From NCBI GenBank assembly GCA_049889775.1, contig JBMHCT010000043.1, forward strand, positions 248,001 to 312,000: a stretch of DNA of 64,000 nt, given 5' to 3'. The position numbers were made by a program, and so were the translations under genes. The notes beneath the pieces were generated by a model. That model did not search any database, was not told the DNA's origin, and saw only the letters and a list, made by a program, of their open reading frames with translations. Every line of letters begins with the position of its first letter. Position 1 is the first letter of the stretch. This document shows positions 17,998-25,869 of this stretch, in pieces. Origin of the DNA: Jejuia sp049889775. Lineage in GTDB: Bacteria; Bacteroidota; Bacteroidia; Flavobacteriales; Flavobacteriaceae.

Positions 17998-18345
17998 ATG
18001 AAAAAACATATTATAGTATTAGTAATTGTATTTATAAGTTCAGCTTTAACAGCTCAAGAAAATACTAAAAAAGTAAAACAAGTTCAAAAAGGTGATTTAA
18101 TTGAGGCCACATATTTTTACGCCGATGGTAGCATAGAACAACAAGGTACTTTCAATAAAGAAGGTAAACTACATGGTTTATGGATTAGCTACGATGTAAA
18201 AGGTAAAAAAATTGCATCTGGTAATTATGAAAATGGTCATAAAGTTGGTACATGGACTTTCTGGTCAGGAGAATCAATTAAAGAAGTAGACTTTGATAAG
18301 TCTCGAATTGCTAAGGTCGTAGAAAAAAACAACCAACCACTTTAA
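17998..18345 (+). CDS. Secreted YwqK/MORN-repeat-like protein
   Basis: This 115-residue protein has a signal peptide ending near ALTAQ. The mature part contains MORN-like beta-hairpins (FYADGSIEQQGTFNKEGKLHGLW, then GKKIASGNYENGHKVGTWTFW) like proteins labelled YwqK-family antitoxin. No toxin gene is adjacent, so that label should not be read as function. It is probably periplasmic or at the outer membrane. The promoter has a three-fold ATGTTA array in 11-bp phase, so it may be co-regulated with the phosphate transporter next door. Confidence 0.7.
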   Translation: MKKHIIVLVIVFISSALTAQENTKKVKQVQKGDLIEATYFYADGSIEQQGTFNKEGKLHGLWISYDVKGKKIASGNYENGHKVGTWTFWSGESIKEVDFDKSRIAKVVEKNNQPL

Positions 18346-18364
18346 ATAGGACATTTAATAAAGT

Positions 18365-18396
18365 AAAAAAACCTCCAGAATTCTTGGAGGTTTTTT
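18365..18396. terminator. Bidirectional terminator
   Basis: AAAAAACCTCCA pairs with TGGAGGTTTTTT around GAATTCT. It serves both the YwqK-like gene (plus) and the TonB receptor (minus). Confidence 0.88.
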
Positions 18397-18426
18397 GTAT
18401 TCTATTTCTATAGGTTTGTGTTTTAC

Positions 18427-21273
18427 CTAAAATTTATAACTATAACCTAATGAGAATTCTCTAAAAGGTTGTCTTAGTGTAAAAATTTGGTCTTGCGCTT
18501 GGAAAGATTCAAAAACACTTTCCTTTTCTGCATTTAATATATTGGTTACTTTAAAGTCAATCGAAGATTTTTTCTTCTCTCCAAAAGCATAGTTTAGAGT
18601 GAAGTTTAAACTCTCAAAAGGCACAGTAAAAACGTCAGGTACATTTCCAATACCTACAACTTCTAAAGTTCTCCCTTGCATATTAAAGAATAAACCAGTC
18701 TGTAAGCCAATATCATTATTGACGTAATTTAAACTTGTATTGATTAGGAAAGGTGCTTGACCTTGTAGATTACGCTTTCTGTCGATAGTTTCACCATCTC
18801 TAGCATTCGCAACTCTAGATTGAAATTCACCATCAGACATGGTTAATTCAGACTCTGTTACTGATGCATTAAAAGTGAATTTTAAATTCTCTAATCCTTC
18901 AGAAATAAACCCTAAATTCTGTCGAAATTCAACTTCTGCACCATATACATCAGCCTCACCTAGGTTAGCTACCGATAATTGAGTTGGTGCCTGTAAGAAG
19001 AACGATTGTTCTATAGGATCTTTAAACTTCTTATAAAACGCACTAATAGCAAACATTTGGGCTCCTTCACCAAAACGTTCAAACCTTAAATCAAAGTTGT
19101 TTACGTAAGTTGGCTGAATATCTATATTACCAATAAATAATCTATCCGTAATAGGGTCAAAAATTTGCGAAAACGATGCTTCTTTAAATGAAGGACGTGC
19201 CGTGGTTCTGTAGTATGAAGCTCTTATGTTAGAATTGTCTTTAACAGCATATATCAAATTCGCAGATGGAAATAAATCGTGCTTGTTTAAAATCTTTTCT
19301 CTTACAAGAGTATCTCTAGTAGTGTTATTGATACCACTATTATAGTATTCAAACTTCTCAGCTCTTATCCCAACAACAGACTTTAATTTCTCACTGATAT
19401 TGAACTCATTCGAAATATAAGTCGCGGCAACATTTTGCTCACCTTCGTAAGCATCACCACCATTAAATTTATCCGAAGAAATTAAGAAAGTTCCTGTAAC
19501 CTGATTATCTCTACTCCATAGATTTTCTGGAGCTAAAAAATTGTTAGGGTTACCATCGGCAATTTCTGCACCATTGTTATTAAAAGTCCAATCATCAATG
19601 CTAAAATCTCTAAACTTATACGTGTATGCAGCTCCAAACTTAACTTTAGCAGGTCTTCCACCAAGTTCATACTTTTTACTGAAATCAAACTTAGTTGCCC
19701 AGTTTTCTTCTTGAAGAAAACGCCAAATGCGAATTGGAAATGTAGCAGCAGAGGGACTCACAAAGAATTGACCTTGATCTGATTCTTGTAAGGGAGTTAC
19801 TCTATGGTCTCTATCATAAACTTTAGAAAAAGTTGGTGATAATTTCCAATCAAACTTCCAATCGTTGTTTGCACCAAATGTGTGGTTACCGTTGATTAAT
19901 AAGTTTGTAACCGATCGTTCAGTGTATGTAATCGCATCTTTTGTTAACGGCTCTATACCTCCACCAACGCCATCTTGAGATAGCCTCTGATCAAAAAATC
20001 CACCAGCAGACTCTCCGTTTTGTATGTGTAAAAAGTTGACTTTGTACTTAGATCTATCAGTTTTATAAGTTAAACCTACCAATCCATTTAACAATACATT
20101 ATTGATACCTTCACGTCCTATAGAGAACCTGTCTGTCAATAACTCGTTATTAGATTGATTTTGTGTATCTAGAATATAAGCCCCATCAATTCTTTGCTCA
20201 TAAAAGGTTGTTGAATTCTTATATGAAAAAGAGGCTAAGTAACCAAACTTGTCATCTCCAATTTCAAATTGATCTCCAATAGTGAAACCAAAATCAAAAT
20301 TAGGACTACTTGTTTCTTCTTGAGCTCTTAATTCACTATCAAATCTACCTGTTAGAGAATTCAATAACCCAGCTCTTAATACACCATTTTCATCAGGGAA
20401 ATTTCCTGGTATTTCCTGATATCTGTGAATTGGTACATTTCTAGAACCATCATCGTAACCAAAAATATCTGTATCACTTCCAGAGCCTATTAAAAAGTTA
20501 TCTTTACCATGCATATCTGGGTTAAAACCACCACCAACTGAAACAGAAGCTTCAAATTTTGTTGGGAAATCCTTAGTAACAATATCAACAACCCCACCTG
20601 TAAAATCCGCAGGATACTCAGCAGCAGCCGATTTAATTACAATAATATTGTCTAAGATATTGGTAGGAAATATGTCCATTTGTATCGTATTTCGATCTGG
20701 ATCTAAACCTGGGATATCTACGCCATTTAATGTGGATTTAGTGTAGCGATCTCCGAGACCCCGAACATAAACATATTTACCGCCTTCAACAGAAACACCT
20801 GGAACACTTTTCACAGCACTTGCTAAATCTCCGGCACCACTAGATTTTATACTTTGAGAAGATAAACCATCTAATAATGTAACAGATTTTTTCTGGATAT
20901 TTAGTACTGCACTTTCAGTGTTTTTCTTAACGTTTGTGGTAATAACCACTTCGTCAAGAGAATTTGTTGAGAGAATTACATCCAATTCTACAACCTTTCC
21001 AGCTTCAATTATAACGCCGCTTATCTCTTTGGTCTCATAACCTACATAAGAGAAGACGAGGGTATAAGTGCCTTCATTTAAATCTATCTGGTATTTTCCA
21101 TCAAAATCTGATGTGGTACCAGTAGTAGTTCCTTTCACTAATATATTGGCAAATGCCATAGGTTCGTTGTTGTAGCCTCCGTCAAAAACATTACCAGCTA
21201 CAGTTCCCGTTTGGGCAAAAACTCCTAATGTTATACCAAAGAAAAGTAAAAGAAATATATAAGTATTTTTCAT
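18427..21273 (-). CDS. TonB-dependent receptor paired with a beta-helix lipoprotein
   Basis: This protein of about 948 residues has a signal peptide ending near GVFAQ. A carboxypeptidase-regulatory-like domain lies at about residues 22-110. The plug domain includes SVPGVSVEGGKYVYVRGLGD and LDPDRNTIQMDIFPTNILDN, followed by a beta-barrel ending in an aromatic residue (SLGYSYKF). I start it at the Met at 21273, not the earlier in-frame Met at 21300, because the signal peptide begins there. It follows the beta-helix lipoprotein gene with a 69-nt gap and is likely co-transcribed with it. The ligand is unknown. The phased upstream repeats shared with PiT suggest a phosphate-related substrate. Confidence 0.88.
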   Translation of the reverse strand: MKNTYIFLLLFFGITLGVFAQTGTVAGNVFDGGYNNEPMAFANILVKGTTTGTTSDFDGKYQIDLNEGTYTLVFSYVGYETKEISGVIIEAGKVVELDVILSTNSLDEVVITTNVKKNTESAVLNIQKKSVTLLDGLSSQSIKSSGAGDLASAVKSVPGVSVEGGKYVYVRGLGDRYTKSTLNGVDIPGLDPDRNTIQMDIFPTNILDNIIVIKSAAAEYPADFTGGVVDIVTKDFPTKFEASVSVGGGFNPDMHGKDNFLIGSGSDTDIFGYDDGSRNVPIHRYQEIPGNFPDENGVLRAGLLNSLTGRFDSELRAQEETSSPNFDFGFTIGDQFEIGDDKFGYLASFSYKNSTTFYEQRIDGAYILDTQNQSNNELLTDRFSIGREGINNVLLNGLVGLTYKTDRSKYKVNFLHIQNGESAGGFFDQRLSQDGVGGGIEPLTKDAITYTERSVTNLLINGNHTFGANNDWKFDWKLSPTFSKVYDRDHRVTPLQESDQGQFFVSPSAATFPIRIWRFLQEENWATKFDFSKKYELGGRPAKVKFGAAYTYKFRDFSIDDWTFNNNGAEIADGNPNNFLAPENLWSRDNQVTGTFLISSDKFNGGDAYEGEQNVAATYISNEFNISEKLKSVVGIRAEKFEYYNSGINNTTRDTLVREKILNKHDLFPSANLIYAVKDNSNIRASYYRTTARPSFKEASFSQIFDPITDRLFIGNIDIQPTYVNNFDLRFERFGEGAQMFAISAFYKKFKDPIEQSFFLQAPTQLSVANLGEADVYGAEVEFRQNLGFISEGLENLKFTFNASVTESELTMSDGEFQSRVANARDGETIDRKRNLQGQAPFLINTSLNYVNNDIGLQTGLFFNMQGRTLEVVGIGNVPDVFTVPFESLNFTLNYAFGEKKKSSIDFKVTNILNAEKESVFESFQAQDQIFTLRQPFREFSLGYSYKF

Positions 21274-21342
21274 ATATATTATTTGTATACTACTACCCAC
21301 CTCGTGGGCAGTAGTACTTTGGTTGTTAAAAAGAATTTTTTA

Positions 21343-22668
21343 TTAGAAGCCTAAACCTCCAACAACATTTGAGTACGTCCACGCAAGTAAAGACGTATTA
21401 GCACCTACTGTATTAGCGTCTTGCGCAACAGTAGATGTCCATGCCGCAGCATCAGCAGTAAAAGTTGTAATGGTGTTTTCATCAATATCATTGCTGTCGT
21501 CATCGTCATCACAATTTTGTGCACAACCTACTTTTTCTACAAAAACACTGTTATCAGCTCCAGTAAATTGCCAGTTGCTAAAAGATAATAAACCATCTAA
21601 GTAGTTTTGAGAAACGCCGTTGTTATCCAATTCAACATCAGAACTTTCTTTGAATCCGAAAGCATAAACATTGCTTGTTGTTCCTCTTGCTCTAGATCTG
21701 TAGTCTGCATACTCACCGTTAGCAGTATCTAAGTTTCCTATTATTGTTGCGTTTGTTAAAGTGAAAGATCCTTCAGAACCTGCAGGAGTACTACCTTCTG
21801 GCCCATCAATTTCGAAAGCGTGATCAGAAGCAGCACCTAAAACAACTACAACATTGTCAACTGTTCCTGAATATGCTTGATCGATGTCTATAGCATCATC
21901 ACCTTGAGCCCAAACCAATAAGTTCGAAGCATCTACAGTTCCTCCAAAGAATTCGATACCATCGTCTACATTAGCAACAACTTCTATATTGCTTATAGTA
22001 GTACCTGTACCTACACCACCAAGAGTTAAACCGTTAATTTCGTTACCTTCACCAATTAAGGCACCACCATGACGGATAGAAATATATTGCATGTCACCAG
22101 AGTCATCAGCAGGATCATCGCCACCGTATAAACCAAAAGTGTCATCCGCAGGAATACCTTCTATTTGAGCTTCTTCTAAATCTCCTCTTAATGAACAAGG
22201 TGCGTTGCCTAAAACAATTAAACCTCCCCAAAGACCTCTAATGTCTTGAGTTAAATTTGTGCCTCTAGTTTCACCAGCATCAATATTATCACTAGTAGAA
22301 GTGAAAATGATAGGAGCACCTGGTGTTCCAACAGCATTAAGTTTACCTCCTCTAGCTACAATTAATGCAGAAGCTAAAGAACCTGTACCGGCTCTACCTT
22401 TAATGATAGTTCCAGCTTCGATAGTAAGTGTTACACCATCTTGAACAACAACTCTTCTATCTAATTCATAGATGTTGTCTGCAGTCCAAGTTTCATCTAA
22501 AGCTATACCACCTGCTTTTACGATAACAGGGGTACCACTGTTGCCACTTCCGTTACCTTGATTTATTATTGTTATTTCTTCAACAATAATTGGTGTATCA
22601 TCATCTTTAAAACATCCAGTGAAAACTAAAGTAGATGCAACTAAAAGAGTTAAAAATAATTTTTTCAT
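21343..22668 (-). CDS. Surface lipoprotein with right-handed beta-helix
   Basis: This 441-residue protein has a lipoprotein signal (STLVFTGC, Cys about 18) and then a low-complexity acidic/Gly linker. The domain that follows has regularly spaced short strands typical of a parallel beta-helix (RRVVVQDGVTLTIEAGTIIKG, then GTTISNIEVVANVDDGIEF). A CAQNCDDDDDSND insert could bind calcium. The ATG at 22668 is used because the lipoprotein signal starts there, although the frame opens at 22698. It precedes a TonB receptor and probably acts as its surface-exposed partner in place of SusD. That role is an inference. Confidence 0.72.
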   Translation of the reverse strand: MKKLFLTLLVASTLVFTGCFKDDDTPIIVEEITIINQGNGSGNSGTPVIVKAGGIALDETWTADNIYELDRRVVVQDGVTLTIEAGTIIKGRAGTGSLASALIVARGGKLNAVGTPGAPIIFTSTSDNIDAGETRGTNLTQDIRGLWGGLIVLGNAPCSLRGDLEEAQIEGIPADDTFGLYGGDDPADDSGDMQYISIRHGGALIGEGNEINGLTLGGVGTGTTISNIEVVANVDDGIEFFGGTVDASNLLVWAQGDDAIDIDQAYSGTVDNVVVVLGAASDHAFEIDGPEGSTPAGSEGSFTLTNATIIGNLDTANGEYADYRSRARGTTSNVYAFGFKESSDVELDNNGVSQNYLDGLLSFSNWQFTGADNSVFVEKVGCAQNCDDDDDSNDIDENTITTFTADAAAWTSTVAQDANTVGANTSLLAWTYSNVVGGLGF

Positions 22669-22711
22669 GAGTTTGTTTTTTATTGTATTTTTTGTCATAA
22701 AATTTATGAGG

Positions 22712-22788
22712 CAAAGAAACCACTACATTGTGAATATCACGTTACCCACTTATTAAAGAACTGTAATAAAAGCGTTATAATAATGTTA
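22712..22788 (-). promoter_or_regulatory. Five-unit 11-bp phased repeat and -7-like element of the beta-helix lipoprotein operon
   Basis: On the plus strand ACGTTA (22739), TTATTA (22750), CTGTAA (22761), GCGTTA (22772) and ATGTTA (22783) fall in exact 11-bp register. The minus-strand TTTCTTTG at 22712-22719 (one mismatch to TAnnTTTG) is 19 nt from the first unit, the same gap as at the PiT gene. Confidence 0.5.
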
Positions 22789-22957
22789 TGAGATTTGACT
22801 AGATTACAATTTAGACACAACAATTTCTTAACATTAAAAAGTTTAATAAATTGCAGAAGTCGTGAAGTGAATCACCAACAATTTTGAAAGCAATTGGTTT
22901 AGCAATCACAATCAATCAAGATAAAATTTTAGGCTAAAAAATGTTACAACAAATAAA

Positions 22958-23317
22958 CTATTGATCTGTTGTAGAGGAAGTAGAGGAAGCTGCAGCCAAA
23001 GTTAGTTTTCTAGCATTTAGCGCAATTTCAATTTCAGTAGGTTGTCCAGATTTTATTTCAACGTCTACTTTTTTACTTTCATACCCTGGATAACTGCAAA
23101 TAACAGTGTGCTTACCATCTGCTAGATTTTGGATAAGGAAAGCACCAGTTTTATCTGAAGACGACTTAAAGTCTTCCTTTTCAAGGGATATGTTAGCAAA
23201 TATTAAGGGCTGATTGTTCAATTCCTTGTCCAATACCTTACCTATAATTGCACCAGTATCTTGGCTAAAAATGAAACCAGAGGTTAATGCAAAAACTAAA
23301 ACAATAAAGTGCTTCAT
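22958..23317 (-). CDS. Stand-alone carboxypeptidase-regulatory-like domain protein
   Basis: This 119-residue protein has a signal peptide (GFIFSQ) followed by one carboxypeptidase-regulatory-like beta-sandwich (TGAIIGKVLDKELNNQPLIF, then GKHTVICSYPGYESKKVDVE) and a Ser/Thr-rich tail. This is the domain normally found at the N-terminus of TonB receptors, including the receptor two genes downstream, but here it has no plug or barrel. It could be an extracellular or periplasmic adaptor for that receptor. It has its own phased-repeat promoter region and lies 290 nt upstream of the lipoprotein gene. Confidence 0.7.
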   Translation of the reverse strand: MKHFIVLVFALTSGFIFSQDTGAIIGKVLDKELNNQPLIFANISLEKEDFKSSSDKTGAFLIQNLADGKHTVICSYPGYESKKVDVEIKSGQPTEIEIALNARKLTLAAASSTSSTTDQ

Positions 23318-23339
23318 AGGTGAATGAAATTCAGCTATG

Positions 23340-23416
23340 CAAAAATCGATTGTTTTTGTCGAGGTAATGTTACCAAATCATTAATCATAAATGAATAAAA
23401 TGTTACCCTAATGTTA
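23340..23416 (-). promoter_or_regulatory. 11-bp phased ATGTTA repeats and -7-like element of the lone regulatory-like domain gene
   Basis: ATGTTA occurs at 23367, 23400 and 23411, all in 11-bp register, with a degenerate unit (TCATTA) at 23378. The minus-strand GATTTTTG at 23340-23347 is 19 nt from the first unit. The array lies in a divergent region, so an effect on dgt cannot be excluded. Confidence 0.5.
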
Positions 23417-23478
23417 AGAAGTTTTGTTACCGTTTTTTATTGAAATCGTTTATCTTGCTCAGGCTTTAATTTACTATC

Positions 23479-24819
23479 ATGAACTGGGAACAACTCCTTT
23501 CCTTAAAACGCTTTGGCGATACCAATAAACGACTACGAAAAGAACAAGACGAAACCCGTTTAGGCTTCGAGGTAGACTACGATCGTATCATATTTTCGCA
23601 GGAGTTTAGAAGTCTTCAAGATAAAACACAAGTTATCCCATTATCGGAAACTGATTTTGTGCATACACGTTTAACACATAGTTTAGAGGTAAGTGTCGTA
23701 GGGCGTTCTTTGGGGCGGAAAGTGGGGCAAAAAGTTCTAGAAAAGCATCCGCATTTGCAAAACGTACATGGGTTTCAAGCGAACGATTTTGGAGCTATAG
23801 TCGCTACAGCTGCATTGGCGCACGATATTGGAAATCCGCCGTTTGGACATTCAGGTGAAAAATCTATAGGAGAATTTTTTAAAACAGGATTAGGTAAGCA
23901 GTATAAAAGTAAACTTACAGCCAAAGAGTATCAAGACTTATGTGATTTTGAAGGAAATGCTAACGGATTTAAAATCTTAACCCAAAGCAGGGCGGGACGT
24001 GAAGGCGGGCTCCGATTAAGCTACGCCACTTTAGGCGCATTTACTAAATACCCAAAAGAGTCGTTGCCTAAAAAGCCAACACAACATATTGCTGATAAAA
24101 AGTACGGCTTTTTTCAAGCCGAGAAAGAAGCGTTTCAAGATGTTGCTAAGGAGCTCGGTCTACTAAAACGTAGTAAAACAGATGTGAGCTATATGCGCCA
24201 TCCTTTAGCCTATTTGGTTGAAGCCGCCGATGATATTTGTTACACTATTATTGATTTTGAAGATGGGATTAACCTTGGTTTAATTCAAGAAGAATTTGCT
24301 TTAGAATATCTCTCCAAAGTTATTCGAGACAATATTATTCCCCAAAACTACTATGCGCTTAGTAATAAGGAGGATAGAGTTGGTTATTTAAGGGCTCTTG
24401 CAATTGGAGCACTTATTAACGATGCTGTAGATATCTTTATGAAACATGAAGACACAATTTTAAGCGGAGAATTTGATTGTGCACTACTAGATAAAAGCAA
24501 GTTTGAAGCACAAATTAAGGATATCATCAAAATAAGTGTCGAAAAGATTTACCATTCCGAAGAGGTTATCGATAAAGAAATTGCTGGCTACCAAATCATA
24601 AATAAATTGCTTATCGTTTATGCCACGGCGGTTAACAATAATTTTAATGGGACGACCTCCAATTATGATAAACTCATCTTGCAACGCCTACCCGAAACTA
24701 TCAATTTTAATGCGCCTAGTTTATACGAAAGGCTTCTTGCGGTTTGCCATTACGTGTCTTTGTTAAGCGATAGTAAAGCCATCCAGAATTTCAAAAAGAT
24801 TGAAGGGTTTTCATTCTAA
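23479..24819 (+). CDS. dgt: Deoxyguanosinetriphosphate triphosphohydrolase
   Basis: This 446-residue HD-domain enzyme hydrolyses dGTP (and often other dNTPs) to nucleoside and triphosphate. The metal-binding motifs are visible: TRLTHSLEVS near residue 75, LAHDIGNPPFGHSGE near 118-130 with the HD pair, and YLVEAADDICYTIIDFEDGI near 250. The early segment RLGFEVDYDRIIFSQEFRSL is typical of bacterial Dgt. It balances dNTP pools opposite to NrdBA. It is transcribed alone from a region shared with the phased repeat promoter. Confidence 0.92.
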   Translation: MNWEQLLSLKRFGDTNKRLRKEQDETRLGFEVDYDRIIFSQEFRSLQDKTQVIPLSETDFVHTRLTHSLEVSVVGRSLGRKVGQKVLEKHPHLQNVHGFQANDFGAIVATAALAHDIGNPPFGHSGEKSIGEFFKTGLGKQYKSKLTAKEYQDLCDFEGNANGFKILTQSRAGREGGLRLSYATLGAFTKYPKESLPKKPTQHIADKKYGFFQAEKEAFQDVAKELGLLKRSKTDVSYMRHPLAYLVEAADDICYTIIDFEDGINLGLIQEEFALEYLSKVIRDNIIPQNYYALSNKEDRVGYLRALAIGALINDAVDIFMKHEDTILSGEFDCALLDKSKFEAQIKDIIKISVEKIYHSEEVIDKEIAGYQIINKLLIVYATAVNNNFNGTTSNYDKLILQRLPETINFNAPSLYERLLAVCHYVSLLSDSKAIQNFKKIEGFSF

Positions 24820-24831
24820 AAAAATTAGTAG

Positions 24832-24986
24832 TTGGGCGTTACCCTAAAGGGTCGGGCTTTCCGTTATATCTTTTGTTTTAAGACGTTTCAGTTTGGCTAA
24901 GTGTCTGAATATTAAATATTAAATCTGTTTAAGGTAGATGGTTTTTTAATACTAAACAAAAGGATGTCACTGCAATCCCTAACGCG
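24832..24986 (-). repeat. Dispersed structured repeat, copy 2
   Basis: Read on the minus strand it begins GCGTTAGGGATTGCAGTGA and ends CCCTTTAGGGTAACGCCCAA. The first inner stem has been replaced by CTTTTGTTT / AAACAAAAG (24870-24878 with 24954-24962) with a loop of about 75 nt, which makes this the longest copy. It lies 54 nt after the GH16 stop on the same strand. Confidence 0.75.
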
Positions 24987-25040
24987 GAAATCCTTTATTT
25001 ATAAGAGAATTTTGAACTTTCAAAGGCAATAATTGCATTC

Positions 25041-25868
25041 CTATTGATATACCCTAACATAATCTACAACCATAGCACTTTCAGTAAAAGTAGAGTCAAT
25101 TTTTGATTGTATGGCAACGTTTAATAACAAATATTGGTCGGTATCATATGGCCATGTAGCTTCATTTTTTATTTCGGGATGGTAGGTGTAATGTACTATA
25201 CCATCTATACTAAAGGTTATTTTATTTTTAGTCCACTCTGCAGCATATACATGAAACGCGTTGGAAACGTCCTCTAAAGTTCTACCGCCTAGGTTTTTAG
25301 TATTACCATGACTGGAAGTGTTGTGTAGTGCACTTTGAATAAAATTTTGTCGGTGTCCCCAATGTTCCATAATATCAATTTCACCACATTCAGGCCAACT
25401 GGTCGTTCCAAAACCTTGGGTTTCCCAATATGCGCCTTTTTCATTTATGCTTTTACTCAACATCCAAATAGCGGGCCATGTACCAATGCCAAAAGGCAAT
25501 TTTGCGCGCACTTCAACACGACCGTAAGTAAATGCAAATTTGGAATTTAAACGTGCCGAGGTATAACCTTTAGCTACACCTTGATCTTTAAAGTCTTCTT
25601 TTTTAGCAACTATGTGTAAATAACCGTCTTTCAAAAATGTATTTTCAGCTCTGTTGGTATAGTGTTGAACTTCATTATTGTACCAACTACCCTGTGCAGG
25701 TAATTTAGTTTGGTGAAACCATCTAGTAGAGTCAATGTTACCCGTTCCATCAAATTCATCAGACCATACAAGTATTTTAAATCCCTTGCTATTTTCATTG
25801 CAAGATATAAAGGTAGTAGTGCCTATTATTACCACCATAAGAATTAAAAGAATAAAACTCCGTTTCAT
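25041..25868 (-). CDS. GH16 family glycoside hydrolase lipoprotein (laminarinase-like)
   Basis: This 275-residue enzyme has a lipoprotein signal (TTTFISC, Cys about 23). The GH16 catalytic motif is E163-I-D165-I-M-E168 within CGEIDIMEHWG, with Glu163 as nucleophile and Glu168 as acid/base. Substrate-cleft segments (WPAIWMLS, then ALHNTSSHGN) fit beta-1,3-glucanases of the laminarinase type, though agarase or carrageenase relatives cannot be excluded. It is probably anchored at the outer membrane. It starts 1 nt after the dxs stop, so it is likely translated from the same message. That is an unusual partner for a polysaccharide enzyme. Confidence 0.88.
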   Translation of the reverse strand: MKRSFILLILMVVIIGTTTFISCNENSKGFKILVWSDEFDGTGNIDSTRWFHQTKLPAQGSWYNNEVQHYTNRAENTFLKDGYLHIVAKKEDFKDQGVAKGYTSARLNSKFAFTYGRVEVRAKLPFGIGTWPAIWMLSKSINEKGAYWETQGFGTTSWPECGEIDIMEHWGHRQNFIQSALHNTSSHGNTKNLGGRTLEDVSNAFHVYAAEWTKNKITFSIDGIVHYTYHPEIKNEATWPYDTDQYLLLNVAIQSKIDSTFTESAMVVDYVRVYQ

Positions 25869-25869
25869 T

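Noticed and set aside
18000..18345. YwqK-like protein as the antitoxin of a toxin-antitoxin pair
   Set aside because: No toxin-like gene is adjacent, and the protein has a signal peptide. The family label is not evidence of function.
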